From assembly GCF_021044425.1 (NCBI RefSeq), contig NZ_JAJNEC010000005.1, positions 2,232,001-2,296,000 of the forward strand: a stretch of 64,000 bases of DNA, in the 5' to 3' direction. A program made the translations under genes and the position numbers. Shown here in pieces: positions 36,858 to 45,040 of the stretch. A model generated the notes under the pieces. It had not been told where the DNA came from. It worked only from the letters and a program-made list of their open reading frames with translations, and searched no databases. How positions within the stretch are numbered: the first letter of the stretch is position 1; each line of letters begins with the position of its first letter. Origin of the DNA: Niabella pedocola (GTDB lineage: Bacteria; Bacteroidota; Bacteroidia; Chitinophagales; Chitinophagaceae).

Positions 36858-37151
36858 ATGTTAATACATCCTAGAAATAAATCTCTTATAGAGGTACTTG
36901 ATAGTAGTGGAATAGGCATTGAGAAAGGGAGCAAAATATTAATGTTGCTCAAGCAAAATGGTGCAACTCAAACGGAAGCTATTATCGCATATCATATAAA
37001 ATTTGGAGTTCCACTTGATGATGTGGAAAAATTGGTATATCCCTCAAGTATTTGGGAAAAAGAATCTTTGCAAGAGATCGCCTATCAGACCTTTTTATAT
37101 TTTAACTATAACCCTGACGATTCGGATTCTGCAGTCAATGAAAACATATAG
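36858..37151 (+). CDS. Small protein, probable immunity partner of the orphan tip
   Basis: 97 residues, acidic C-terminus, no signal peptide: MLIHPRNKSLIEVLDSSGIG, ILMLLKQNGATQTEAIIAYH, SLQEIAYQTFLYFNYNPDD. Starts 8 bases after the orphan tip stop. The pattern of a short helical protein tightly behind a tip supports immunity; family unknown. Confidence 0.6.
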   Translation: MLIHPRNKSLIEVLDSSGIGIEKGSKILMLLKQNGATQTEAIIAYHIKFGVPLDDVEKLVYPSSIWEKESLQEIAYQTFLYFNYNPDDSDSAVNENI

Positions 37152-37187
37152 AAGGTTGTAGCTGGGCAAGGGCAATAGCCGCCCGTG

Positions 37188-37352
37188 TTAAGCAGTCTCA
37201 AATAATTTCGAAGCGTGTGCCCCGCAATGTACTCCGAAAAGGGATACAATAGACGTTTTAATCAGTCCCTTTACTCCTTTTATTGCATACTTCATCAGAT
37301 CATTCGCCGCGAAATTTTCATCCTGATGTATATATAATTCCCCCGGTATCAA
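37188..37352 (-). CDS. Possible 54-residue ORF downstream of the coiled-coil pseudogene
   Basis: TTG 37352 to TAA 37188, GC-richer than the flanking cassette debris: IPGELYIHQDENFAANDLMK, then AIKGVKGLIKTSIVSLFGVH. It starts 14 bases after the stop of the decayed gene at 37366 on the same strand. Could be a real small gene or a fragment. Confidence 0.3.
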   Translation of the reverse strand: MIPGELYIHQDENFAANDLMKYAIKGVKGLIKTSIVSLFGVHCGAHASKLFETA

Positions 37353-37365
37353 ATCCCCATAAAAC

Positions 37366-37615
37366 CTACAACAACGCCTTCGGTTCCTTCTCCCTCGAAA
37401 ACAGGTTCTTGTCGTTGCGGTAAATGTGGAAGTCCTCCTTGGTTCAGACTTGCTACAGGGATGGCCTTATCCACCCCAATCCGGGCAAAACGGATTCCAG
37501 CAAGGTTACGGACTTTTCCATTTCAAATTCATCCTGGTTAATAGTGGTTTCTTTCCGGATGATCTGTTCGTCATAATCAACGATCTCCTGGGCCACCGGG
37601 TCGGAGAGCTCACCA
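37366..37615 (-). pseudogene. Decayed partial copy of the coiled-coil gene at 45560
   Basis: Its 3' end aligns base by base with 45560-45810 in the same orientation, including the C-terminal LFSREKEPK followed by ALL-stop here and SIL-stop in the intact copy. It carries an extra G near 37440 and one missing A near 37490, so the frame is broken, and homology ends near 37615. Only the C-terminal two thirds are present. Confidence 0.8.
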
Positions 37616-37706
37616 TCAGTATGCCTTCTCGCCCTCGTCTGTAGCAGGGCCTGAGAGATGATCGAGCTGTGCGATTATGTTACTTGCACTGCCGGATAAG
37701 GACGAT

Positions 37707-37773
37707 GCTACTGCGGAGGAAGGTACTTTCAGCAAGCACTTTATTCCAGGAAAAGCTCGGGCGGGCTTTTTTA
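37707..37773 (+). repeat. Dispersed terminator-bearing repeat, copy 2
   Basis: Matches 768-841: GCTACT, GAGGAA, GTACTTTCAGCAAGCA, then the hairpin AAAAGCTC-GGGC-GGGCTTTT (37751-37770) with a T-run. Acts as a terminator facing the convergent end of the repressor gene. Confidence 0.6.
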
Positions 37774-37827
37774 CTGTAAAAAGCAGAACGAATAATAACC
37801 AAATTGCATTCAGATAATAAACAAGCT

Positions 37828-38553
37828 TTAGGTTCTTTTATTAATCCAGCCATGAATTAACCATATGTTTTTTATTTTGCTCTTTTTCAGGAGAAAGTCA
37901 TCGTACATCTCCGTATTTTCCGAGCGCAATAGAAAATGCGTCATTTCATGGGCTGTTGCCTTGCGTATATATTTTAAGTGCCTGCGCCCGTCAACTCTTG
38001 TGATACCGTAGATCTGTCCGTACTCCAATCCGTCTTCCCAGTCCTCAATTTTGGTGGCAAATAAAATATCACCACTTTTTATCAGGGGTTCCATGCTATC
38101 GTTATAGGTACGGAAGGCAGTACAACCGGCAAATTCAGGAATATCCATCGTATACGCCGGGGAAATAGAATTCAGGTCATCATAAAACTCCACATCATTA
38201 CCTGCGGCAAAATTGGTATCATAAAATTTAATGGATCCCGTTTGGTTTGCTTGTTGCTTCCGCACCCTGCCGGCGGGAGCTTTGACCAGCATATTTGAAC
38301 CGGGTATTATAATATCACTATCCAGCGTTTTCCTGTTCAAATACATCTCTCCGTCTCCGGTGACCACCCAGGTCGGATTGATTTCCGGGTAGGAAGAAAG
38401 ATAGCGTTCAATATTTTCCTCTGTCAATCCCGTAGCCTTATCCAATACGCCATTTGAAATACCGGTGTGTGCGTAGAATTTTCTTTTACTAATACCTTCT
38501 TTTGCAATATGCTGAAGAATACGCTCCTTGATCTTAGAGAAATTTTGCTCCAT
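37828..38553 (-). CDS. Phage repressor: HTH plus S24 LexA-like peptidase
   Basis: 241 residues from ATG at 38553 (a further upstream in-frame start at 38595 would run through the operator). N-terminal HTH (FSKIKERILQHIAKEGISKR, FYAHTGISNGVLDKATG, ~3-60). C-terminal S24 domain: catalytic Ser in NDSMEPLIKSGDILF (~150) and Lys in RRHLKYIRKA (~190). Such repressors hold a prophage silent and self-cleave on RecA activation. Divergent from gam. Confidence 0.88.
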   Translation of the reverse strand: MEQNFSKIKERILQHIAKEGISKRKFYAHTGISNGVLDKATGLTEENIERYLSSYPEINPTWVVTGDGEMYLNRKTLDSDIIIPGSNMLVKAPAGRVRKQQANQTGSIKFYDTNFAAGNDVEFYDDLNSISPAYTMDIPEFAGCTAFRTYNDSMEPLIKSGDILFATKIEDWEDGLEYGQIYGITRVDGRRHLKYIRKATAHEMTHFLLRSENTEMYDDFLLKKSKIKNIWLIHGWINKRT

Positions 38554-38567
38554 ATTCCTTATGTTTG

Positions 38568-38599
38568 TAGATAAATATCTATATTTGTATGGCAAATAT
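38568..38599. promoter_or_regulatory. Repressor operators and overlapping divergent promoters
   Basis: Two palindromes abut: TAGATA-AA-TATCTA (38568-38581) and ATATTTG-TATGG-CAAATAT (38581-38599), the second perfect over 7 bp with a 5 base centre. The second contains TATATTTG, a TAnnTTTG -7 box, on the + strand, and on the - strand the same box TATATTTG lies at its edge. This is the layout of a phage switch controlling both the repressor and gam. Confidence 0.7.
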
Positions 38600-38678
38600 A
38601 ATCTTTTTGTTGAAATAAATCTACAGTTGATGTGTTTGCATTTAGTATGAAAGATAAAATAAGTAAAAACGATTAATT

Positions 38679-39194
38679 ATGAGCACTACGGAAAAAATGA
38701 AAAAAGTATTAACGGGAAACACATCTAAGGAAACAGCAGAAACAGCGCTGTTTATTTTTTCAAGCACAGCGAAGCGTCAGCACAAAATTCATACGACAAT
38801 GGATGCAGAGATCAATCTGATACGGCAAAAGTACCTGCAGGAATTAAGCGATCTGAATACTCAAAAGATACAGGCTTTTGAAACGCTTCAGCGATACGCA
38901 GAAAATAATCGTGACGCCTTTGCAGGAAAAAAAAGCATAGCATTAAAAAACGGAATCCTGGGCTTCAGAACCGGTATGCCAAAACTAAAAACACTAAAAG
39001 GATATTCCTGGTCATCAGTGGTAAATCTGCTAAAGATACATTTACCAGATTATGTAAGAACAGTAGAGGAACCTGCAAAAAGCAAACTGCTCGCAGACCG
39101 TCTTTTACCTGAAGTGGGCCTGAAGTTTAAAGAGCTGGGGATCTGTATTGATCAGGATGAAACCTTCTTTGTAGAATCCCAATCTGCTATATGA
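38679..39194 (+). CDS. gam: Mu Gam-like host-nuclease inhibitor
   Basis: 171 residues. Long N-terminal coiled-coil (~45-90: MDAEINLIRQKYLQELSDLN) then the Gam-type core GFRTGMPKLKTLKGYSWSSV, LKIHLPDYVRTVEEPAKSKL, DETFFVE. Mu Gam binds DNA ends and blocks host exonucleases during transposition. In Bacteroidetes it is a marker of Mu-like transposable phages. No MuA or MuB transposition gene is present nearby. Confidence 0.85.
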   Translation: MSTTEKMKKVLTGNTSKETAETALFIFSSTAKRQHKIHTTMDAEINLIRQKYLQELSDLNTQKIQAFETLQRYAENNRDAFAGKKSIALKNGILGFRTGMPKLKTLKGYSWSSVVNLLKIHLPDYVRTVEEPAKSKLLADRLLPEVGLKFKELGICIDQDETFFVESQSAI

Positions 39195-39251
39195 AGGTCT
39201 TGTACTTTCCGTAAAATTTAATTTCTGCCATTCTTGAATAAGGAACTTAAA

Positions 39252-39443
39252 ATGATAAAAGTAAAACCATACAGCATCGGAGAATTGGCCGGCATCTATG
39301 AGGTTTGTGTGAGAACTATGAACCGCTGGTTGAAACCACATCAGGACCGTATTGGCCAAAGACAGGGTCGCTTCTACAACGTAAAACAGGTCTTGATCAT
39401 TTTTGAACAACTGGGACTCCCCAAAGATTACGATCTGGCTTAA
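39252..39443 (+). CDS. Small HTH protein of the phage early region
   Basis: 63 residues from ATG 39252 (TTG 39234 possible). MerR/excisionase-like winged helix: YSIGELAGIYEVCVRTMNRW, QGRFYNVKQVLIIFEQLGLP. A DNA-binding regulator, perhaps a Cox/Xis- or Mor-like control protein. Followed by a strong terminator, so it ends the gam transcript. Confidence 0.7.
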   Translation: MIKVKPYSIGELAGIYEVCVRTMNRWLKPHQDRIGQRQGRFYNVKQVLIIFEQLGLPKDYDLA

Positions 39444-39467
39444 GCAGTTGTAAAAACACTTTACAGA

Positions 39468-39494
39468 ATACCGCCGTTGTGCGGTATTTTTTTT
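39468..39494 (+). terminator. Terminator of the phage early operon
   Basis: ATACCGC (39468-39474), CGTTGT loop, GCGGTAT (39481-39487), then a run of T to 39494. Perfect 7 bp stem. Confidence 0.88.
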
Positions 39495-39626
39495 AGAATA
39501 AAGGGTCTGCGACGATGCGATACATTTTCATTTCGGCGCCAACTGAATCTTTTCCGAACAAGTACAATATCCGGTAATTGCACATCACTGCTATATCTAA
39601 CAAAAGCATCCCTAATACTACCAAAA

Positions 39627-39661
39627 CCGGACACTGAGGCATTGTGGCAACTGTATGTTTG
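39627..39661 (+). promoter_or_regulatory. Phage promoter 1 (CCGGACAC-N19-TATGTTTG)
   Basis: CCGGACAC at 39627-39634 and TATGTTTG at 39654-39661. TATGTTTG fits the Bacteroidetes -7 box TAnnTTTG. The same two blocks with exactly the same 19 base spacing occur at 43785-43819 before the lysis genes. The tail-fibre start is 52 bases downstream. Confidence 0.72.
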
Positions 39662-39712
39662 TATGGGGGCAATTAAAAACATAAACAATATCAATTTATA
39701 AAATTTAGAAAA

Positions 39713-41212
39713 ATGACAAAAGTAATTACTACGCCTGCAGCACTGCAGGACCTGGCGAATACGCCTGAATTTCAAAACCTCAAGTCCCTTGTGGAGTCTG
39801 GTTTCCGCTTTTGGTACCCGAATGATGTAATGACATCGGCACCCACGGAACATGCAGGCTTCATACTGTTGCCTTCGCAAAACTGGAATGGAGCGAGCGA
39901 CCTGGTATTTAATTTTAAAAAAGCAGATAACAGCACGCAGACCATTGTGGTTTTGGGAACCTCCTGGGGTCAATCTGATCCGCACAAGGTTTACTATAAC
40001 GCCTCAACAGACACCTACACCTACTATGCCGTTGCAAAAATCAAAGGAGATGATTTTGCCTATGAAGATTTTACACCCCAGCAAATCGAAGACCTGAAGA
40101 TTAAAGGAGACTCCGCCCGCCCATGGGCGTTAACCCTACCGTTGGACAATCAGGTTGGAACGGATGGTGATTGGGGCACTTTTGCAGAGAATGGTAAACT
40201 CTGGCTTGTTTACAAAAACAACGGAATCTGGGATGTGGGCAACAAGCAGGAAATGAATGGCGGAGTCAACAGCAGCGATTTCCTGGCGATTCCTTTTTCT
40301 GCATCTATGCAGGTAGATGTAGCAACTCAAAATAAGCATACATTAACTACATTGGATGATTGTTCATTGGAGCTGGTGAATGCGGCGCAGGGAAGGATTG
40401 GAGTAGTCCTGATAGATAATACAGACCTGTGGCAGATACAGCTCGTGGGTCATGGAACGCTAAAACTCGCGCGCAGCTATACTATTGAGTGGTATAATGT
40501 GGGAGGCTACGTAAAATATAAAATAGACGGCGATTGGATAATACCGGGAAAGGACATTTCAGGCGGCGTTATGGATGCTACAAACACTTCCTGGGGGCAG
40601 CGGAAAATGTTAAACCTGACCACAGGGGAGTATGACAACGTGTACTACCAGGCTATTTTTCCAAAATTACTGGACATGCCGGTTATTCCTGGAGTGCCTC
40701 TGTTTTTTGACATTAATTCACACAATCTGCGGTTCGTGTTCCTGGATAAAAACAAAAACTTGATAGGCTCCCCGGAAAACCATTTGGCATATCAATATGG
40801 AAGAATGTGGCCTGTTCCCCCGGCTAACGCAAAATATATGAGATGGAGTTTAAGTGATGAATGGGGGTTTGGGCTTCCTTTTTTGAAATTTACCAATAAA
40901 GTATACCTCGGATATCCTCCTAACCGGACATTTGTATTGGACGCCGACACTCCGATTCTGGCAAATGCTTCCTTTACTTCCAAGCTATACTGGGGTATCG
41001 ATAGCACGCTAAAGGCGTTTGCAAAACCGATCCTCATGAAGGAAATAGCAGAAGGAGGACCATATGATTATGTGACCGCGGAGTTGATACCCGATCTAAA
41101 GGCGCCCATGTATTGCACTTTTAAAATTAATAACAACACCGATCAGAACTACACCATTCCGGCCGGCACAAAAATCACTTTTAAAATTACAGGATATGAT
41201 AGTATTGACTAA
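39713..41212 (+). CDS. Phage tail-fibre-like/receptor-binding protein
   Basis: 499 residues, no signal peptide, beta-rich throughout (SGFRFWYPNDVMTSAPTEHA, GIWDVGNKQEMNGG, PGVPLFFDINSHNLRFVFLD). No family recognised with certainty. Lack of export signal, phage promoter and 17 base overlap with the glycosidase gene suggest a virion adsorption protein that works with it. Could instead be an uncharacterised carbohydrate-binding protein. Confidence 0.6.
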   Translation: MTKVITTPAALQDLANTPEFQNLKSLVESGFRFWYPNDVMTSAPTEHAGFILLPSQNWNGASDLVFNFKKADNSTQTIVVLGTSWGQSDPHKVYYNASTDTYTYYAVAKIKGDDFAYEDFTPQQIEDLKIKGDSARPWALTLPLDNQVGTDGDWGTFAENGKLWLVYKNNGIWDVGNKQEMNGGVNSSDFLAIPFSASMQVDVATQNKHTLTTLDDCSLELVNAAQGRIGVVLIDNTDLWQIQLVGHGTLKLARSYTIEWYNVGGYVKYKIDGDWIIPGKDISGGVMDATNTSWGQRKMLNLTTGEYDNVYYQAIFPKLLDMPVIPGVPLFFDINSHNLRFVFLDKNKNLIGSPENHLAYQYGRMWPVPPANAKYMRWSLSDEWGFGLPFLKFTNKVYLGYPPNRTFVLDADTPILANASFTSKLYWGIDSTLKAFAKPILMKEIAEGGPYDYVTAELIPDLKAPMYCTFKINNNTDQNYTIPAGTKITFKITGYDSID

Positions 41213-43586
41213 TGATGAAAATACAGCCATGGGAAACCGTATAAAGAAATCACTTTATGGTGAGACAATCTTCTTTTCCGGCGATTCCACTATGCCTGGT
41301 ATTAATGATCTTATTGCCGTGATTTCAACGTATACGGGGAAACAGGCAAAAGTACTTCCGCCAGATACAACAGCTGGTTACGGAATCCACATAATCGCAC
41401 AACCATTGGAAAGCAAGGATGGGCAGCAATTTGATATTGCAGTATCTCCACAAAAGGCAACGCTTTGGTATAATGAATACAGCGGCTACAATTACTCAAT
41501 ACAGAATGCGATCTATTACTTTCTGGAATTACTGGGAATAGAATGGATGAATAGTGGCGCAGATGGACTTGAAATGCCTGACCGGATAATAATTCCAAGT
41601 ATAGAAAAGAAAACAATTACGTATGCTTTTCCGGATCGGATTGAATTTGGCACGGGCGGAAATCAGGCTGTTATACCAGATGGCAACGGCCTGGCGGCAC
41701 CCATTGAGTTCTCCTTAGATGGACTTAGCTATGCTGAGAACTGGGAACGTTTCAAACGCAGGGTGGGTTTTGGACACGATTTCGCCACCGCGGGACATGC
41801 GGGGGGAAGTTTTTACAATCAAAATGCAGCGATATGTGATGCCCATCCAGAATGGTTTTTGAACGATACCGGCAAACGCGCTGGCAGAATAAAAATAGAA
41901 ATACCCGAAGCCGTAAATACCTGGGTAAATTGGGCCGCCAGTACGTACAATGCGGCACTTACATTTAATGTGATCGGCAGCGATCCTGAAGATGGCAGAG
42001 GAGGATCTGATGATCCGCTTCCTCCCAATGGATTCGACGGCATTATTAACTGGACTCCCTCCGATAAATGGTTTTGGCTTGCAAATAAGGTAGCAGAACA
42101 GTTTGACGAAAATAACAGACACATTAAAGTTTCTATACAAGCCTACGGCGATGGTCCTTTAAATGTAGCGCCGCCACAGTTTCCATTACATAAAAACGTA
42201 CTGGTAAATCTAAATGCCTGGGCTTTTCAAACCCGCTGGCCTGTAAGAAAGGATATGTTTCCCGCCTGGGCTCCTTATATTTCGGACTATGCATCTGCAT
42301 ACGATTATCTTAATATTACTCAATGGTCGCTTGGTCTTCCTCAGATGGAAGGCGCAATTGAATCTATAGTTTCTAAAATAGGCGTTTATCGTAATAATAA
42401 GGTAAAGGGCATTACGTTTGAAACAACTGATAGTAATTTATTGGCGCCGGTCTTTTATGTATTGACCAAGTTGCTAAGAGATCCTTCTCAAAACGCAGAA
42501 CAACTGTTGGTGAATTATTTTGTCCGCTATTTTGGTAGCGCCTGGAAACCAATGAAACGCATGTATGACCGCTGGCTGAAAAAGTACTATGGCCTGGCTG
42601 ATGTTGGAATGAGCCTTGGAGATATTAATGAAGCGGTATCGCTTGTTGCCAAAAACAGCAAATATTGGAGGCGCATTATGGCTTATGCGGCGTATCAGCA
42701 TTTTTGTTTGCTGTACCACAAGAATGCCGATAAATCAATGTGTTTCCCCTGGATGTACAAGATCCACCATTTACAAATGATTCAGACCCCCGCATTTATT
42801 GGCCAACGGTACTTTGGCTCTGCTCCGGCTGCCAATAGCATTACCCCTGCCACATGGGCGGAGATTGAAGCTCAATTTGAAGCAGACCTGGCCGACAACC
42901 CTCAAATGTATGAAATAGTACCTTTTTCATTAAATCCGAGGAGTGCGTCATTTATTCAGCATGTTCACTCCTGGTTCTATCGAACGGGTATCGCTCCTTC
43001 GGCATTTATGAATCCAAGCCACTCGATCGTTGAGTTCGACGTGGGATTATATGATGCGAACGGAGTTATAAACTCCCAGGTTCAGGTTATAAGCTCGGAC
43101 GGGTTGATTATTTTGAATGATGTGGTAACAAGAGAAAATGCTGATTATTTTGAAACAAACGGAAACGGGCATACATTCTATTATAAAAGGTTCCAGATTG
43201 TTACACAACCAGGGAAATCCTATACCATAAAAAATCCCTGGTCGGTTAAAATGATTACCAATGAATTGTTGTGGGTATATAATTATCCGAATGATTTCGA
43301 TAATTATGCATATCCGGGTAAATATATCTGGGTTCCTCAAAATGCTTCTGAGATAATTGTCAAAAACGATCCAACAAATGGGCACTCTTATGGAGTTTGG
43401 GATGGAAGTTACATCGCGCAGCCTGAACTCTTAAGTGCTGGAGTTGATGGGTTCTCTATATACAGAATTCCTGTTCCGGTAAGTGAAAGAGGCAAATGTT
43501 GGCGACTTTGGTTTGGTCAGGGGATTCACGAAATTCTTAATTTACCAAATATTTGTGCGCTGCAACCTTTCAGCTATCCCGAATAG
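41196..43586 (+). CDS. DUF4838/alpha-glucuronidase-like glycoside hydrolase in a phage context
   Basis: 796 residues (ATG 41196; ATG 41229 also possible). An N-terminal GH67/DUF4838-type alpha/beta domain (IHIIAQPLESKDGQQFDIAV, NAIYYFLELLGIEWM) leads to a TIM-barrel-like region (HPEWFLNDTGKRAGRIKIE, DPEDGRGGSDDPLPPN, ITQWSLGLPQMEGAIES, TFETTDSNLLAPVFYVLTKL). A C-terminal beta domain follows from ~590. DUF4838 enzymes are normally secreted polysaccharide degraders; this one has no signal peptide and follows a tail-fibre-like gene, so a virion capsule depolymerase is inferred. Confidence 0.72.
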   Translation: MIVLTNDENTAMGNRIKKSLYGETIFFSGDSTMPGINDLIAVISTYTGKQAKVLPPDTTAGYGIHIIAQPLESKDGQQFDIAVSPQKATLWYNEYSGYNYSIQNAIYYFLELLGIEWMNSGADGLEMPDRIIIPSIEKKTITYAFPDRIEFGTGGNQAVIPDGNGLAAPIEFSLDGLSYAENWERFKRRVGFGHDFATAGHAGGSFYNQNAAICDAHPEWFLNDTGKRAGRIKIEIPEAVNTWVNWAASTYNAALTFNVIGSDPEDGRGGSDDPLPPNGFDGIINWTPSDKWFWLANKVAEQFDENNRHIKVSIQAYGDGPLNVAPPQFPLHKNVLVNLNAWAFQTRWPVRKDMFPAWAPYISDYASAYDYLNITQWSLGLPQMEGAIESIVSKIGVYRNNKVKGITFETTDSNLLAPVFYVLTKLLRDPSQNAEQLLVNYFVRYFGSAWKPMKRMYDRWLKKYYGLADVGMSLGDINEAVSLVAKNSKYWRRIMAYAAYQHFCLLYHKNADKSMCFPWMYKIHHLQMIQTPAFIGQRYFGSAPAANSITPATWAEIEAQFEADLADNPQMYEIVPFSLNPRSASFIQHVHSWFYRTGIAPSAFMNPSHSIVEFDVGLYDANGVINSQVQVISSDGLIILNDVVTRENADYFETNGNGHTFYYKRFQIVTQPGKSYTIKNPWSVKMITNELLWVYNYPNDFDNYAYPGKYIWVPQNASEIIVKNDPTNGHSYGVWDGSYIAQPELLSAGVDGFSIYRIPVPVSERGKCWRLWFGQGIHEILNLPNICALQPFSYPE

Positions 43587-43605
43587 ACCTGCGTTAAAAT
43601 TTTAG

Positions 43606-43630
43606 GCCCCGGTTTTTACCGGGGCTTTTT
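43606..43630 (+). terminator. Strong terminator after the depolymerase-like gene
   Basis: GCCCCGGT (43606-43613), TTTT loop, ACCGGGGC (43618-43625), then T5. Perfect 8 bp GC stem. Confidence 0.93.
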
Positions 43631-43784
43631 ATAAACATGTACTTTTAAATTAAAACCTGTCTTGATGTTTAATAAAATGGGCAGAATAAAACCACTGCTT
43701 GTTTTAATTAGCCTGCTTTCAGCGCCCGATCTTTCCAACATTTAAATTCCTTTTTGTCATCAATCGCGCGCAATGCTGCCTATA

Positions 43785-43819
43785 CCGGACACTTGCCCTC
43801 TTCTTCGATAGTATGTTTG
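43785..43819 (+). promoter_or_regulatory. Phage promoter 2 (CCGGACAC-N19-TATGTTTG)
   Basis: CCGGACAC at 43785-43792 and TATGTTTG at 43812-43819, identical blocks and spacing to 39627-39661 while the 19 bases between differ. Drives the spanin/amidase genes, about 120 bases downstream. Confidence 0.72.
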
Positions 43820-43938
43820 TATTGTAAAAGATATTCGCCGCATATAGGTAAGCGCAACCAGCCAAGCGGCACATCCGGCGCGTAGCCCCGTAAGGCTACC
43901 GCCTTTTTAACTCCGGTATAAAAATTAAAAGGAAGCAT

Positions 43939-44274
43939 ATGAACTGGAATTTTGAAAAACCCTTTACAATAGAGGAGATCAGCAAATACCCCAAGGCCGT
44001 AATTATTGCACTGCTTATTGGTATGCTGATGATGTTCGGCTCGGTAATAGCCGTGCTCTGGTACAGAGACAACAGTATTGATGCGCACTGCGATGAGCGT
44101 ATAGAAGAAAAAAACCGGCAGATCATACAAATACACCAGGACCGCATCAAGGCGCTGGAAGCAAGAGATTATTATAAGCAGAAAGCAGAAACGCAGCAGC
44201 AAATACAAGACTCTGTAGTAAAAATTAAAACCGAATTATATGTTGAAAAGATTTTTGATAAAAAATATCAGTAA
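43939..44274 (+). CDS. Membrane-anchored coiled-coil lysis protein (spanin-like)
   Basis: 111 residues. One membrane segment (AVIIALLIGMLMMFGSVIAV, ~21-42) followed by a charged coiled-coil (EEKNRQIIQIHQDRIKALEA) to the C-terminus: the topology of an Rz-like inner-membrane spanin. Overlaps the next gene by 35 bases, the nested arrangement seen in phage lysis cassettes. Confidence 0.65.
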   Translation: MNWNFEKPFTIEEISKYPKAVIIALLIGMLMMFGSVIAVLWYRDNSIDAHCDERIEEKNRQIIQIHQDRIKALEARDYYKQKAETQQQIQDSVVKIKTELYVEKIFDKKYQ

Positions 44275-44989
44275 ACCGTCGCTTATCATTGCGCTGCTTT
44301 GCACCGGTTTGACAATTAGCCTTACTGGAAACATACGGAAATATCAGCAGAAAAAGGCAAGTGATCGTATCATACAACAGCTCCTGGCCAACAATAAAGA
44401 TTACGAAGCTCTTATTCAAAAAAAATATCGAGACGCCGGCGGTTCGTTGCATACGGTGATAAAAGAAGTAACGGTGCAAAATGAAGCAGGTAAGTTGTTG
44501 TCTGTGGGTAATGGCTACCTGGATACCGTAACCCGGGCATTAAAAATTGCAACAGCCCAGATAGATGAACTTACGAAGATCAATGGCCAGGCAACGGCCC
44601 GTATAAAGTTGCTGCAAAGCGTAACAGAACCGCCCGATGGCCAGCAAGTATCCCAGTTTGGAACGCTGAAAAGTTATGCAGATCCGCAGTTGCAAATCGC
44701 GTATGATCATACTACAGATAGCCTTTTTTTGAATTATAAAATAGACCTGAATGTAATTAAATACCATAAACGGAAAAACATTCTCGCTCCGATGCAATAC
44801 TATGTTGACATCTATAGTAACAATCCGCGCGTGATGATCAATCACGTGAAACGTTTTTCCACACAGATAGTACCCAGAACCCTGCGTTTTGGTATTGGTC
44901 CGCAGATCGGAGCAATGTATAATCCGCAAACCGGAAAATTACAGGCTGCCGCAGGTATTGGCTTGCAATACAACCTGATCCGGTTTTGA
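44240..44989 (+). CDS. Phage membrane/coiled-coil protein (DUF6549-like)
   Basis: 249 residues. N-terminal hydrophobic anchor (PSLIIALLCTGLTISLTGNI), coiled-coil (~40-130) and a C-terminal beta segment (RTLRFGIGPQIGAMYNPQTG, AAAGIGLQYNLIRF) that looks outer-membrane associated. This type of protein is common beside amidases in Bacteroidetes phages; it may link inner and outer membrane during lysis (inference). Confidence 0.6.
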   Translation: MLKRFLIKNISKPSLIIALLCTGLTISLTGNIRKYQQKKASDRIIQQLLANNKDYEALIQKKYRDAGGSLHTVIKEVTVQNEAGKLLSVGNGYLDTVTRALKIATAQIDELTKINGQATARIKLLQSVTEPPDGQQVSQFGTLKSYADPQLQIAYDHTTDSLFLNYKIDLNVIKYHKRKNILAPMQYYVDIYSNNPRVMINHVKRFSTQIVPRTLRFGIGPQIGAMYNPQTGKLQAAAGIGLQYNLIRF

Positions 44990-45040
44990 TAGGCCGATAT
45001 CCAGATAAACAAATACGTATAATCAATAAATGATAATAAT

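Noticed and set aside
37426..37644. 72-residue plus-strand ORF (and 45620-45847)
   Set aside because: Both are antisense shadows of the coiled-coil gene copies.
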